A DNA stretch of 53,099 nucleotides from Branchiostoma floridae (lineage: Eukaryota; Chordata; Leptocardii; Amphioxiformes; Branchiostomatidae): the NCBI RefSeq assembly GCF_000003815.2, contig NW_023365751.1:185666-238764 (forward strand). Reading direction: 5' to 3'. Below the pieces are notes generated by a model. That model had not been told where the DNA came from, searched no databases, and was given only the letters and a program-made list of their open reading frames with translations. Positions 10,894 to 21,200 of this stretch are shown here, one piece after another. The stretch's first letter is position 1, and each line of letters opens with the position of its first letter. Made by a program: the position numbers and the translations under genes.

Positions 10894-11500
10894 CATAAAT
10901 GGAATTACCCACCGTTCAAAACTTGTTTCACTAGCTGAATAATAGGACACGAAATGCGACGTGCATGCGTGAGTGGGGGATCTAATGTCTGGCTGAAAAC
11001 GACTGCTTAATTACGTAGGTAACAAAATTTGCATAAACGTGATCTTGAGAAATCTGTAAACATGACAAGTACAGCTTTGTAACAAATTGTACACGGAGAT
11101 CCACTTGTGCGCACATTGAATCCCCTGGGGTATACAATCGACTTTATGCGTATTTATGACATCGGACATTTGGACAAGTACGCAAAACTATTAATCAAAT
11201 TACAACTTCACGGCCACAGCCGTCGTTGGGCCCGACAAACGTATCTTTGGTACGGCTAGAGCTCAAATAGAAGAGAAGAAAAAAAAAAATTGGTGTGAGG
11301 AACTGTCATAAAATTAGTTTATGCTAGAAATGAATTTGCCTAGGAGTTGCAGACGCGATTAAGATTTATCTCTTAAATGTGAATAGCGGCGAAGTGAAGT
11401 CGTAGCTACGGCGTGTATATTATGACATGTGTGAATCATACGACATGACAAATTATAGAGCAAGGAAATTTTGTCATGCTAAAGCTGGGTGGGTTGGGCG

Positions 11501-11770
11501 GAAAATTTTCAGAGCAAAAGTCTGTGTGCTTTCACGTCGGGATCTGTTGGTGTAATGACCCTTTCGTGCCGCCGCGTCCTGTCAGCGCCCGGACCACATA
11601 TGGAGTTTGTCGGTACCAAACAAAAGGATGTTTTTGGTATTAATTAGCACGGCGGCATCGCCACGGCCTGGCTTTGCTCGTCCAAGCTTATCGCCTAATT
11701 ACAAAGGGCGCCGCGAGGAGCAACACCAGTCATTTATGTCGGCTCATATTCATTCCTTTCAAAACATTAT
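11501..11770 (+). repeat. Segment L, copy 1 (270 bp)
   Basis: Identical by eye to 13,137-13,406. Its last base is also the first base of segment R copy 2, so L and R are joined without a spacer here. Confidence 0.95.
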
Positions 11771-12095
11771 TTTTGCTCCGCAAAAATGTGTTTTACAATC
11801 CATGAATTTTCTACCGACACCAGGAAAATAAAGATGTGGTCAGAGACGAAATCAGGTTTGGCGGAACACAACAATTTATTCCTCAAACGGGAAATCAATC
11901 GAATATGTATATCAGTTTGAGTTACCCACGAAGCAATAACACAAATGACGTCAACAGGTTTTGGTGGTAATCCCCATGGGAATACACAGCACGTCAATCA
12001 GCTAATGGTCCAATTACATCAATATTATGACATTGTCCAACATGAGAAAATACAAACAAAATTGTTTACATGGTAAAGCTTACAAATCTAACCAC
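11770..12095 (+). repeat. Segment R, copy 2 (326 bp)
   Basis: Identical to 6,640-6,965 at a constant offset of 5,130 bp. Followed by interior I2 (12,096-13,136), which I could not match to interior I1. Confidence 0.95.
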
Positions 12096-13136
12096 CATAC
12101 AGCTCACCAACTGTGAGCAACCAAGACGCCCAAGAAGGCGCGAAATGCGACAAGGCTAACTCACACGATGCCTCCACCATGATCTAGAATACATGAAGGT
12201 CCGGTAGATAAGGTTTAGCGGGATTAATGCCCCCAAAACGCTTTTGTACTACTGCAAGTTACCGAAATCATCCAGATGGAGTCCGTAACGAAATTAGGTT
12301 CTTTCTGCCACAATTTTGTTCGGAACCATATGTGGACCGACGGGGCTGAGTCGAAATTATGAACGGGAATGTGGGAGGAAGTCGGGCATGTTACGGGGAG
12401 ACTTCGGTCAGAACCACCTTCCGAACAGATTAAATTTCAAAAACTGTGACATGCCAAGGCTACTAAATTACATGCAATGTCTTCTGGAACCCATTGGCAA
12501 AAAATTTCACAGATGTCGTTGTACCCTAGCTCTACGTAGCAATGTGAACACGCGTTTGCTGCTAGATAGAGAGCACGGTAGATTTTGCGATAGTACAAAT
12601 CGGTACGCCATGACATTTGAATTGTCGTGTAAGAAACCAGAAAGTTTGGACGAAATGCTCGTCCGGGGACTGCCGTTGTACAACGCAGAACAAGGAAACC
12701 CAACCGGGAAACTAAAGAGTACCACGTAAGAACAAATTATGTTCGAGATTGGGGTATTCATAAAAGGACAAGTAACAAGATAAAAGTAGGGCGGCTCACC
12801 GTAGAGTTTGAGTTGAGTTCAGACGGGCGCCTGTCCGGTCACTAATGAAAGGTTCGACTAGACGCGTGCGACGTTGACGGGTAGGTCACCTCGATAGGCT
12901 GATGACAGACCAAGTTCAGGAAGAAAAGGGGGTCCAGTGGGTACGTGGCTCCGCTGATCCGGGGTGCGGCTCCGAAGAGGTCGAGTACGTAGCGCCCTGG
13001 CTTCAAAGAAACAATTTTTGGCCAAGGAAGTGATCGGAACACGAACTGCGATCTGCTGGGACAGGGAGTATTCCGGATTTCCCAGTCTGATGCCAACACA
13101 TGAGACGAAAACTCAGGAAATATTCAAGAAAAGTAA
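12096..13136. other. Interior I2 between segments R and L
   Basis: Shares no visible sequence with I1. A 137-codon plus-strand open frame (12,316-12,729) shows no recognisable motif and is not called as a gene. Confidence 0.5.
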
Positions 13137-13406
13137 GAAAATTTTCAGAGCAAAAGTCTGTGTGCTTTCACGTCGGGATCTGTTGGTGTAATGACCCTTT
13201 CGTGCCGCCGCGTCCTGTCAGCGCCCGGACCACATATGGAGTTTGTCGGTACCAAACAAAAGGATGTTTTTGGTATTAATTAGCACGGCGGCATCGCCAC
13301 GGCCTGGCTTTGCTCGTCCAAGCTTATCGCCTAATTACAAAGGGCGCCGCGAGGAGCAACACCAGTCATTTATGTCGGCTCATATTCATTCCTTTCAAAA
13401 CATTAT
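13137..13406 (+). repeat. Segment L, copy 2 (270 bp)
   Basis: Identical to 11,501-11,770 at a constant offset of 1,636 bp. Closes the R-I1-L-R-I2-L arrangement inside the DUF6589-like intron. Confidence 0.95.
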
Positions 13407-13689
13407 ATCTGTGAGTTCAACTGGTAATATCGACGTAGAAACAAAATTTCAAGTTTGAAATAGCAATCTAAACATAGCAATAGGAATGATAAATGACGAT
13501 TTCGTTTACATGTTTTATCCTTCGCGCCAAATGAATCTACAAGAACAAAACCTCCGACAGCAAAACACACATTTTCTTGGTACAGAATGAGTCTGACAAT
13601 TACCAAAAAGTTTAGAAGAACTTGACAGGACCTTTGCAAAAGTTTTGCGATTACTGGAAAACATATTTGACACAGATAACGTTACTCAC

Positions 13690-14181
13690 TTTGATTGTGG
13701 CTGTTCCCGCGCCCGTGAGCTGAGCAGATGACTTCTGGGTTGTTTTGCGTGGCGAAGTTTGTGGCGAAAACAACTTTCTGGGCTTTTTGGCCGTCGGGCT
13801 CGCAGAAACTTGAGAGGCGTTGTGTCCTCTCTTGACGCGTGGACACAGGAATCCTCCTTTTCCAGCTTCCTTGAATTTTTTTGTTGTCTCCTTGGACTTT
13901 TTCTGGGCGGCACCGAAAGACCTAACTGGCGAAAAACAGTCGCCGCAGATATGAACGGCACGTTGTTGTGACACCCTGGAGATTTCCAAGCCTGTCAGGC
14001 TTTCTATGGCCAGTTTTGGGGTAAAACCTGATGATTCCAGCACCGAATCTGTACCAAAGACGTCCCTCTTGTTTCGCCCCATCGCCCCTTCAAACTTTCT
14101 GCCACAGTTAACGCATTTATCAGGAGGGATTCCATCTAGAACGATTTCCTCACATTCCTTTCTCGGTGTCACTCCCGCCAT
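13690..14181 (-). CDS. DUF6589-like gene exon 1, two-CxxC zinc-binding module
   Basis: 164 residues starting in AAAATGGCG. Cysteine pairs C23-C26 (KCVNCGRKF) and C79-C82 (HICGDCF) would form a treble-clef or ZAD-like zinc site. They are followed by a basic, proline- and serine-rich tail (KKSKETTKKF, KKPRKLFSPQTSPRKTTQK) typical of a nuclear protein. It ends at donor AAA|gtgagt. The assignment to the exon at 6,049 rests on matching phase and shared family architecture. Confidence 0.72.
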
Positions 14182-14263
14182 TTTGACAGAAAACCGTGTG
14201 AAGATAGGAAAACAACATCATTTTAATAAATTGCGCATTCATACTTGGCTCCTCCCACCGACA

Positions 14264-14350
14264 GATCAAAGGGATCCTAAAGATATGACGCCTGCCGATG
14301 CAAATTAGCGCCACCCGACACCTTTCGTGGGGTTGTGGCACGGGGATAGC
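14264..14350 (-). promoter_or_regulatory. Shared upstream block, DUF6589-like copy
   Basis: Starts 83 bp upstream of the ATG of the two-CxxC exon. Homologous to 17,501-17,607 upstream of the RecQ-like gene, same order and same strand relative to the genes. On the coding strand the core reads GCGTCATATCTTT. Confidence 0.6.
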
Positions 14351-15121
14351 CTGAGCACCATCCTCTGTAGTGACCGCTGGCTCGTGACTTTCACAATTGT
14401 TAAGGGAAATATTTCTAAGCTTTTACAATTTCTGTTCACGACTTGATGATTGTAAAGGAGAACAGACTTGAATTGTATATTTTCTTTTTTGGCAAGAATG
14501 TGAGAAAGAACTGAAGAAGGGTTTCTTACGGTTTTAGAAATACAGCACAGCACAAGGTATTAAAACTAAGAGAGCTCAGCCAGAATGTACAACAAAACAA
14601 TGGTTTGTTTTCATCAGTTTAATGTACATGATTAAGTTTGGTCAAATCAGGTACTCCAATGTATTTTGTCCACAGACTTGTACTCAACTAAGGTATTACA
14701 TATATTACTAGTATATGAAAACATTGCCAAGTCATTTCCAGGTCATTCGCCACTTACGTTATATTCTATAAAAAAGAAGACGTAATCAGTGACTTGGCAC
14801 TATGCTACATATGTAAGGAATAACCACCATTCAGTGAATATTCAGATACAGCAATCATTGCTCTTGAAGATATGACTTATAAATAATACTGTGATGATGT
14901 ATAGAAACAGTACCGGTAGTGACTTACAGGTAGCAGTATAATATAGGGAATAACCAGTATATATTTACATACAAGTGTCACTGCTCTTGAAGTCTTGTAA
15001 AAAATAAAGTATTGATATATAGAAGCATTTTTCTCTGTTTAGGATTAAGTGTGTATGAAAGTATGAAAACTAGTTTACATATTATATACATTCATAGACA
15101 ACCATACAATGCTATACATTC
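14351..15121. other. Spacer between the DUF6589-like and RecQ-like genes
   Basis: Upstream of one gene and downstream of the other, both on the minus strand. Presumably holds the RecQ-like 3' UTR. Nothing else recognised. Confidence 0.4.
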
Positions 15122-17462
15122 CTATACATTGTCTTGAAAGGTTTCATCTAAAATATTGAAAACCATATCCACTACTTCTTCATCCCACAAGCCAATATCA
15201 GTCATGATGTCATCTTTGGTCAGTAATGTCGCACAACATTCAACAATGCTATCAATCGTGGCTAGGGAAAATCCAGTGACTACATTAAAACTGTACATTG
15301 TAGGTCCCATCTCCTCCATGTAGTCCCTTCTAAAGTCCTTTAATGATTCTCTTAACAGATTAAGCTGGTCTGAAGTTGGCTGGCGAATGGCTGCTATTTT
15401 TAAAAGCTCTTCATCTGAGACTTCTGAAGATGCCAGGTTTGTATGCCAGGGTAGAGTTGAACTATCTCCACAGGAATCACAACAGGTGTGCTCTACAGAC
15501 AGCTCCTCTCTAATGGTACTCTTCAGTGCGAAATAGTCTAACAAATATTTCCTTCGACAAGAATCGTTACCTAGCTTGCAGTATGAGGCCATGCTGGGTG
15601 AGCATGAACCTTTCGCTAGAGTTCTGCTGTGATGCAGAATGAGTGAATGAGCAGGTTGACCATCCCTGCCCGCTCTTCCACTCTCCTGGTAAAACCCCTC
15701 AACATTTCGGGGAGCCCCCCAGTGTACAACAGCATATACATCAGGTACATCGATTCCCATTCCAAATGCAATTGTGGCAATTGTTATCCGAACAATGCTA
15801 TCTGTCTTCGTGAACTGTTCTAACACAAAATTCTTATTCGTGTTAGCTGTGCTTCTGTGGAACATGGCTACATACCTATTCTTATATGACTTCGTTTGGT
15901 CCTGTTCAAGGTTGTAGCCATCATCTCCCAACGAGTTCATAAATACTTTATACATTTGGGAGCATGCCTTGATGTTTCTACAGTATATGATGACCTTGCT
16001 GCACGACTGTCCTTTATCTTTCAGTTCAGATAGAAGCCAGTGGAACTCCTTTTTCATGTCGTAGGTTGCAGCTATTGCATGATACATGATGTTTGGCCTG
16101 TTCGATGGTTTGGAAACAGTGTAGGTGTCAGGCTCCATACACAGGGATGAAAGGATGTCCTTCCTGATGTCTTCTGTGGCTGTGGCTGTTAGCGCGAGGA
16201 CAGGAACATCAGCAACCAATGACCTTAGCTCAGCCAGTCGCTTGTAGTCCTTTCTGAACTCTTTACCCCTGCCAAAGAAAATAGAATTTGGGATAAATCA
16301 TTAAGATACACAAGTTTTCAAAAATTCTTGACATCAACTGTATATCTTTTTATTCGATATTGGTGCCAGATGTTAATGATATACAAAAATGGACGAATAT
16401 CCTACTGTCATTGGCTTAACCTTAATTGACTTCACGCAATATACTAGTAACGTTATATATATATATATTTGCGCATGATTTAATCGAGCTTCTTAGCAAC
16501 TAGCTCCGGAAAGCAGAGTTTGTGTTACACAGACTATATACACATATGTAACATCAGAATCTAGCGTTATTTATAGTATCAATCAACATCATCACAACAA
16601 CTAGGGACTACATAATTTTGTAGTTTTTGTAACGTTAACGTTACTTGTACGAAGTTGTAGTTTAACAGAAACAGGAAAATGCAAAGAGCGTCTAATTCAT
16701 CTTAACTTCGTGTGCACGTCGCCTTGTCCATAATATACAAAGCACATATCTAACCGTGACAAAATTATGAGGAAGCTAGCCTTTTGTTGTTAACACAAAT
16801 GACAAAATCTCGCGATATGCCCCCCTCCCATTTTTAACTCCTGCATAGGGTAACATCATCTATAAATAGTAATACGCGCGACAACGATCTTCCACGTGAA
16901 CCTGAATCTCCCCGTTAGATTCATGCATTTTCCATCGATATCACACAAAAAAAACATGCATTTTGACTTACCAAGTCGTTACACAATGCGCCTCATCTAC
17001 CGTCATGGCGACAAGCTTCTCGCGGTAAGTGGAGCTGGTTAGCATGCCCCGCCATGTTTTAGAGTTCAGCAGTGCTTCTGGAGACGCGAAGACCAGGCTG
17101 TATTTCCCCTCCACAACGCCTCGCTTGATCTCTGGGTCTTTCTGCGTCTCGCCTATGTATGCCGCTGAAATCCCTCTTCTCTGTAGACGCTCCACTTGGT
17201 CTTGCATCAGGGACAACAATGGCGACACCACCAACATGATGCATTGTTTACCGCGCATCCTCTCCATAACAAGGGGAACTAGGGTGTAGATCTCGGTCTT
17301 CCCGTAGCCAGTCGGAAGGCACGCAAACACGTCGTTCCTCTGTTCGACCAAATGTTTTATCGTCTCTTCCTGAAGCGGCTTCAGGGGCCAGGGACCCCTA
17401 AAGTCCTCACACACTGTCTGCAGGATGCGCTGAAACTCCGGCGTGGGGTTAGCAGTCGCCAT
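15122..17462 (-). CDS. RecQ-type ATP-dependent DNA helicase, two exons, 545 aa, apparently intact
   Basis: A superfamily-2 3'-5' DNA helicase of RecQ type. Exon 1 is 17,462-16,972, the intron 16,971-16,269 (gtaagt...ggcag) and exon 2 16,268-15,122; TG|G rebuilds the Trp of DEAHCVTTWG. Motifs in order: CLPTGYGKTE (Walker A), VVSPLLSLMQDQV (Ia), VDEAH (II), LALTATAT (III), KVIIYCRN (IV), IRITIATIAFGMGIDVPD (V), YQESGRAGRDGQ (VI). The RecQ zinc site follows with spaced cysteines (CKLGNDSC ... CCDSCG). There is no HRDC domain and no long N-terminal region, so it is shorter than BLM or WRN and resembles the small RecQ-like genes that multiplied in some invertebrates. The start ATG sits in AAAAATGGCG. 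It has no relation to UNC80. I think it came with a mobile element, but motifs and splice sites look functional. Confidence 0.92.
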
Positions 17463-17500
17463 TTTTGTGAGAACTGCGGGTGTTTATTGTCCTCGTCTAC

Positions 17501-17607
17501 ATCAAAGAGATCGCCAAAGATATGACGCGTGCTGATGTCAATCACCTGCATAGCAATGCCACCCGATCCCTAGCAACCAAAAGCCGGCTGTGCGGCGCGG
17601 GGATGAC
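17501..17607 (-). promoter_or_regulatory. Shared upstream block, RecQ-like copy
   Basis: Starts 39 bp upstream of the helicase ATG. About 41 bp (17,501-17,542) align with 14,264-14,304 upstream of the DUF6589-like gene at roughly 80% by eye, around a common AAAGATATGACGC core. Looser matches follow (GCCACCCGA, then CGGGGAT). The bases just before both ATGs also agree (TTCT, then CAAAATGGCG). I infer promoter or 5' UTR; no TATA box is seen. Confidence 0.6.
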
Positions 17608-18154
17608 TATTGCATGTAATTATCCATATATGGAAAACCGGCGGGTAAGCGCCTTCCCGCGTGTTAGACCCACTCCCCACCAAGCTGATCGGCGCGGCAG
17701 TATGACGGGCCTGAGAAGCGCGGTTAAACCAGGCTAATATACTTCAAGCTATTTTTATTCTTCTGAAAAATTAGACACTCTTTCTCCCTCTACACAGTTG
17801 GTCCACTTTTCTAGTTACCTTATATGCTTGAAAGGTAGGTTAGGGGCATTTATATTAGCAAGCCTGTATAGGTATAAGTAGTGCATTGTTATAAGTAGTT
17901 GGAACATTTCTGCACTTAGACATTCGTTGAAGTAATTTTGAAGCATTCTGCTAGAGGGTGCATCTACATGGGAGGCTAACCATTTGTTGGGTATGAATAG
18001 GGGGATAGCTTAGCCAGGTAGCCATTCCAGGCAGATAAGCCCAGCCTGGCAGATAGGCGCCCAGCCTTTCCCACAAACCCTACAGTAAAGCAATCTGGTG
18101 CAATCCAGTGAGGCTATGCCTACTTAAGATTGAATAGCTACTGTAACAGCTCAC
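17608..18154. other. UNC80 intron sequence upstream of the RecQ-like gene
   Basis: GC-richer next to the helicase promoter (17,640-17,720), then AT-rich. No UNC80 exon recognised. Confidence 0.4.
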
Positions 18155-18265
18155 CAGCATCTGAATACTGCGCAGTGAATCAGCAGCATAGGCCACCACA
18201 GTGATGCACACATTCATGGCTTCTATGATGGTCATGTCTGGGGGATCGTCTGCGTAGAAATAGTC
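18155..18265 (-). CDS. UNC80: UNC80 exon 40 of window (last one visible)
   Basis: Acceptor cccatacag|GACTAT, donor ATGCTG|gtgagc. Encodes DYFYADDPPDMTIIEAMNV and CITVVAYAADSLRSIQML. The donor is intact, so the transcript should continue. No exon for the following VLEALVPCYLQ block could be found between 18,154 and 1. Confidence 0.94.
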
Positions 18266-21200
18266 CTGTATGGGCATATAAGTAAGGAATAAGCCTCGGG
18301 TTTAATCTGTTACATTCACATTGCATGTAAAGTCTCCAGATCAACATGAGCAGGCATCATCAAAGCTGCAAGATTTGAGAGTGCAGTCATGTCAACAAAT
18401 ACAAAAGGTGCGTACTTTGTGTTTTAGCCAATCAATTCACTGGATCTAACTGTGCTTGATTAATCTTGAAAAAAAATAATCTTTGGGGTAGTAGCCATGC
18501 TCTAAAACGGTTAGAACATGGGCTCTTGGCCTGCTATTGGGAAATAGAGTTGTACTGCCTCGACATTGCCTCGGGTGTTAAAGAAACCCCATTGTGGAGT
18601 GACTTTATTTCCCAATAGAATCGTGTTTTAACAATTACTTCGAAAACTGCTTTTGTCAAATTTCAAAGCAGTCAAGACTATGTCACCACGCACGTCTGTA
18701 ATGTAAGGAAATGAAACATATTCAAATAACATTACCTTAAAATTTGAAAATACAATGTAAACCCAAAAGGAGTAGGTGTTGATTACTGCTCTTACTCATC
18801 TATAACAGGGTGGGCATCGAAGAAGTTACTTTTTATACTTTATGCAATTGGGGGAAAGCCACTGATATTGTATAGTGATATCTACATGGAAACGTTTGCT
18901 TGCAAATGTCACTGGACTGAATTGAATCCCCACAAGACGCTGGACCCCATGACACTGATAGGGCTCAGGGTATGTGTGCAAACTTGTTTATCATTTATTG
19001 CTTGCAAGATGACATAGAAAATAACTTAGCAAAACTTGTAACCAATATAAGTAAAAGCAGTATATGCTAAAATTCATCTATTGTATCCTACCAGAGTTTG
19101 TAATGGTCTCCCTTCCACCAGCAGACCCAGCAGGTTGACAGGGTCATGGCAGGTCTGTCCCAGAGACAGGATCAGCTTGAACAGGCACTCTGCTGACACC
19201 TGATGGAAAGGTACATACATGTAAAGAAACCTGGAGTCAAGAAATAACTCTGATAAGTCTTGATAAGGTTTAAGAACTCCTTAATGCCACTAAAACTTAG
19301 TAACAAATACAAGTCTGCCTGTCAGATATGAAGCAATCATTAGTTGTTGGTCTGATGAAAAAAATCACGACAATATCTTCAATACAGGAGGTGTCAGGCA
19401 TATACTCCCTGGATTTTATGCATTTAAAATGAGTGGCTCTACCTGCCAACACTGGCATTAAGAACAACTACTGTTACTTACTCACTCTTGTCATTCTGAC
19501 AAAGACTTTTGAATGAAGACTTTTGAGTGAAAGGTCGAAACCGGTAAATCGTTGTGTCTCAGCTGTCATCCTTCTGATGACTTATCGACCATACTGTTAC
19601 TTACAGTTGTAGAAGCAGTAACTCGCACATTGTAATTTTGCAATTGATTATTACCATTGGTTGCTCTTTGGAATGTCTTGCTTCTAGAAGTGGTGCAACA
19701 GTTCCAAACAGCTGGAAAACAAAATTATGCACAGTTGTTGATCCAATTGAAGGAGCAAGTTGAAGAAAGTTTTTAACAACAAAATACTGTGTACTACTGG
19801 CTACAAATCCTTGTAAGGCTAAGCACAAGATAAAGCAGAAGGTCCTGATGAGTGACATATTATGTTAATGTCGCCCCACCTGTAAAATAAATGGTATCCT
19901 GTGCAGGAGGTAGAACTGCTTCACACAAAACTGTGGGGGAGGGGGGAGGGATTATGTTATTTTAACAGTAAACCATGAGGTTAGAAAGGTCAAAGATAGT
20001 CATCAAAACATGATACAGCATGGTCAATGGTCAAAGTAATTGAGACACAATGCAGAACAGAAAGACAGAAAGGAGATTTTATTTGTGTTTAGGCCAAATC
20101 AGTAACACATGTGTTCCCTTACCTGTATTGCCTCACACAGTATTATGTTGTGCTGATTGTTGGCATACACCTGTAAGATTGTTGACAGAATGTACTGGTA
20201 TCTGTAGTAATGAAACAGAAAATGTCAAAGTGTTAAAAAAGTGTTAGTGTAAGTGTTAAAAAAAGATTAAGGTAGTCCCATAGTCTTTTTGAGACCGTGG
20301 GGTACGTGGGTGGTTGCTATCCATTGTGTCTAGGGCACGGTATTGGAAGGCGTAGCCCATCCCTCTCCTTCCACCACTTTTTCCCTCCCCATCCAAAGTC
20401 AGCACACCAAGTATTCTTTGTGTTTTTGGTAGCTGAAGCCCCCCTGTTTACTGTGACGGGTACTTACCCATGTGTGGTGAACACAGACTTGAACCTCTGT
20501 GCTGTATTCAGCAGTGCTGCCAGGCAGTGCCGAGCCATGTTGATGTCATCACAGTGAAGTGAGAAGATCCCCGTGATGGTACGGAGGAACAGAGAGATGT
20601 CCTCATCCCAGGGGAACTCTGAAGGCATGTTCAGGAACATACCAGACAGCAGCTGTAGGGGGTGGGAAAGTTGAAAATGAGTAAAAACATTATCATATGA
20701 TAATGTGCAAATCATTAAGCGAAATATCTGTGCGAAATCATGAGTTTTTCATACATGCAAAATTTGATCTTCAGAATACTTCCGCATACAAATCTTGAAG
20801 TAAATCTTGAAATTAGAATGTTGAAAATAGCATGCAAATTGCATGTTGCACGTGGGTATACCTTGAATATACCTTGAACCCTAAATTCCTTTTTAATTGT
20901 TTTGTGTTCAGTGATCTAGTAGCAGAAGATGGCAAAAGAATACATTGACACTAATGGAATGTACATGTACATTAAAATTTTGTAATTTTTTTCATAAAAT
21001 ATATTCTTCGAAATAGCAGATGCAACTCTAGACTATTTTACATTTAGTACTAAGTCTGATATTTACCTTTGTCCAGATGTTCTTGTGAATAGTATCAATG
21101 TCATACAACTCCTGCAAAGTGAAAAAATAAAAGTAAGACAACAACCTATAGTTGTGCACTCAGAACATTTCTTACAGTAAAGGCACTACAATCATACTTA

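Larger units (their letters stand above)
6966..11500. other. Interior I1 of the DUF6589-like intron
   Basis: No gene recognised. Contains retroposon-like tails near 8,085-8,185 and 9,965-10,055 and the 56-bp array. The short open frames near 8,300-8,800 and 9,400-9,925 have no family features. Confidence 0.5.
2274..14181 (-). pseudogene. DUF6589-like transposon-type gene, two exons, frameshifted
   Basis: Whole-gene entry. Exon 1 (14,181-13,690) ends AAA|gtgagt in phase 0, and exon 2 begins at 6,049 after tcttccag in phase 0; a 7.6 kb intron separates them. The protein would be about 1,420 residues: an N-terminal zinc-binding module, a conserved helical block, a long charged repeat and a C-terminal DUF6589-like domain. 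Proteins of this family have unknown function, are multi-copy in fungi and some invertebrates, and behave like parts of mobile elements. The frame is broken in exon 2 near 3,745-3,760, so this copy is probably inactive unless the break is an assembly error. Assignment to DUF6589 is from remembered motifs, not a search. Confidence 0.72.

Noticed and set aside
12316-12729. 137-codon plus-strand frame in interior I2
   Set aside because: No recognisable motif, no splice or promoter context, and overlapping antisense frames of similar size.
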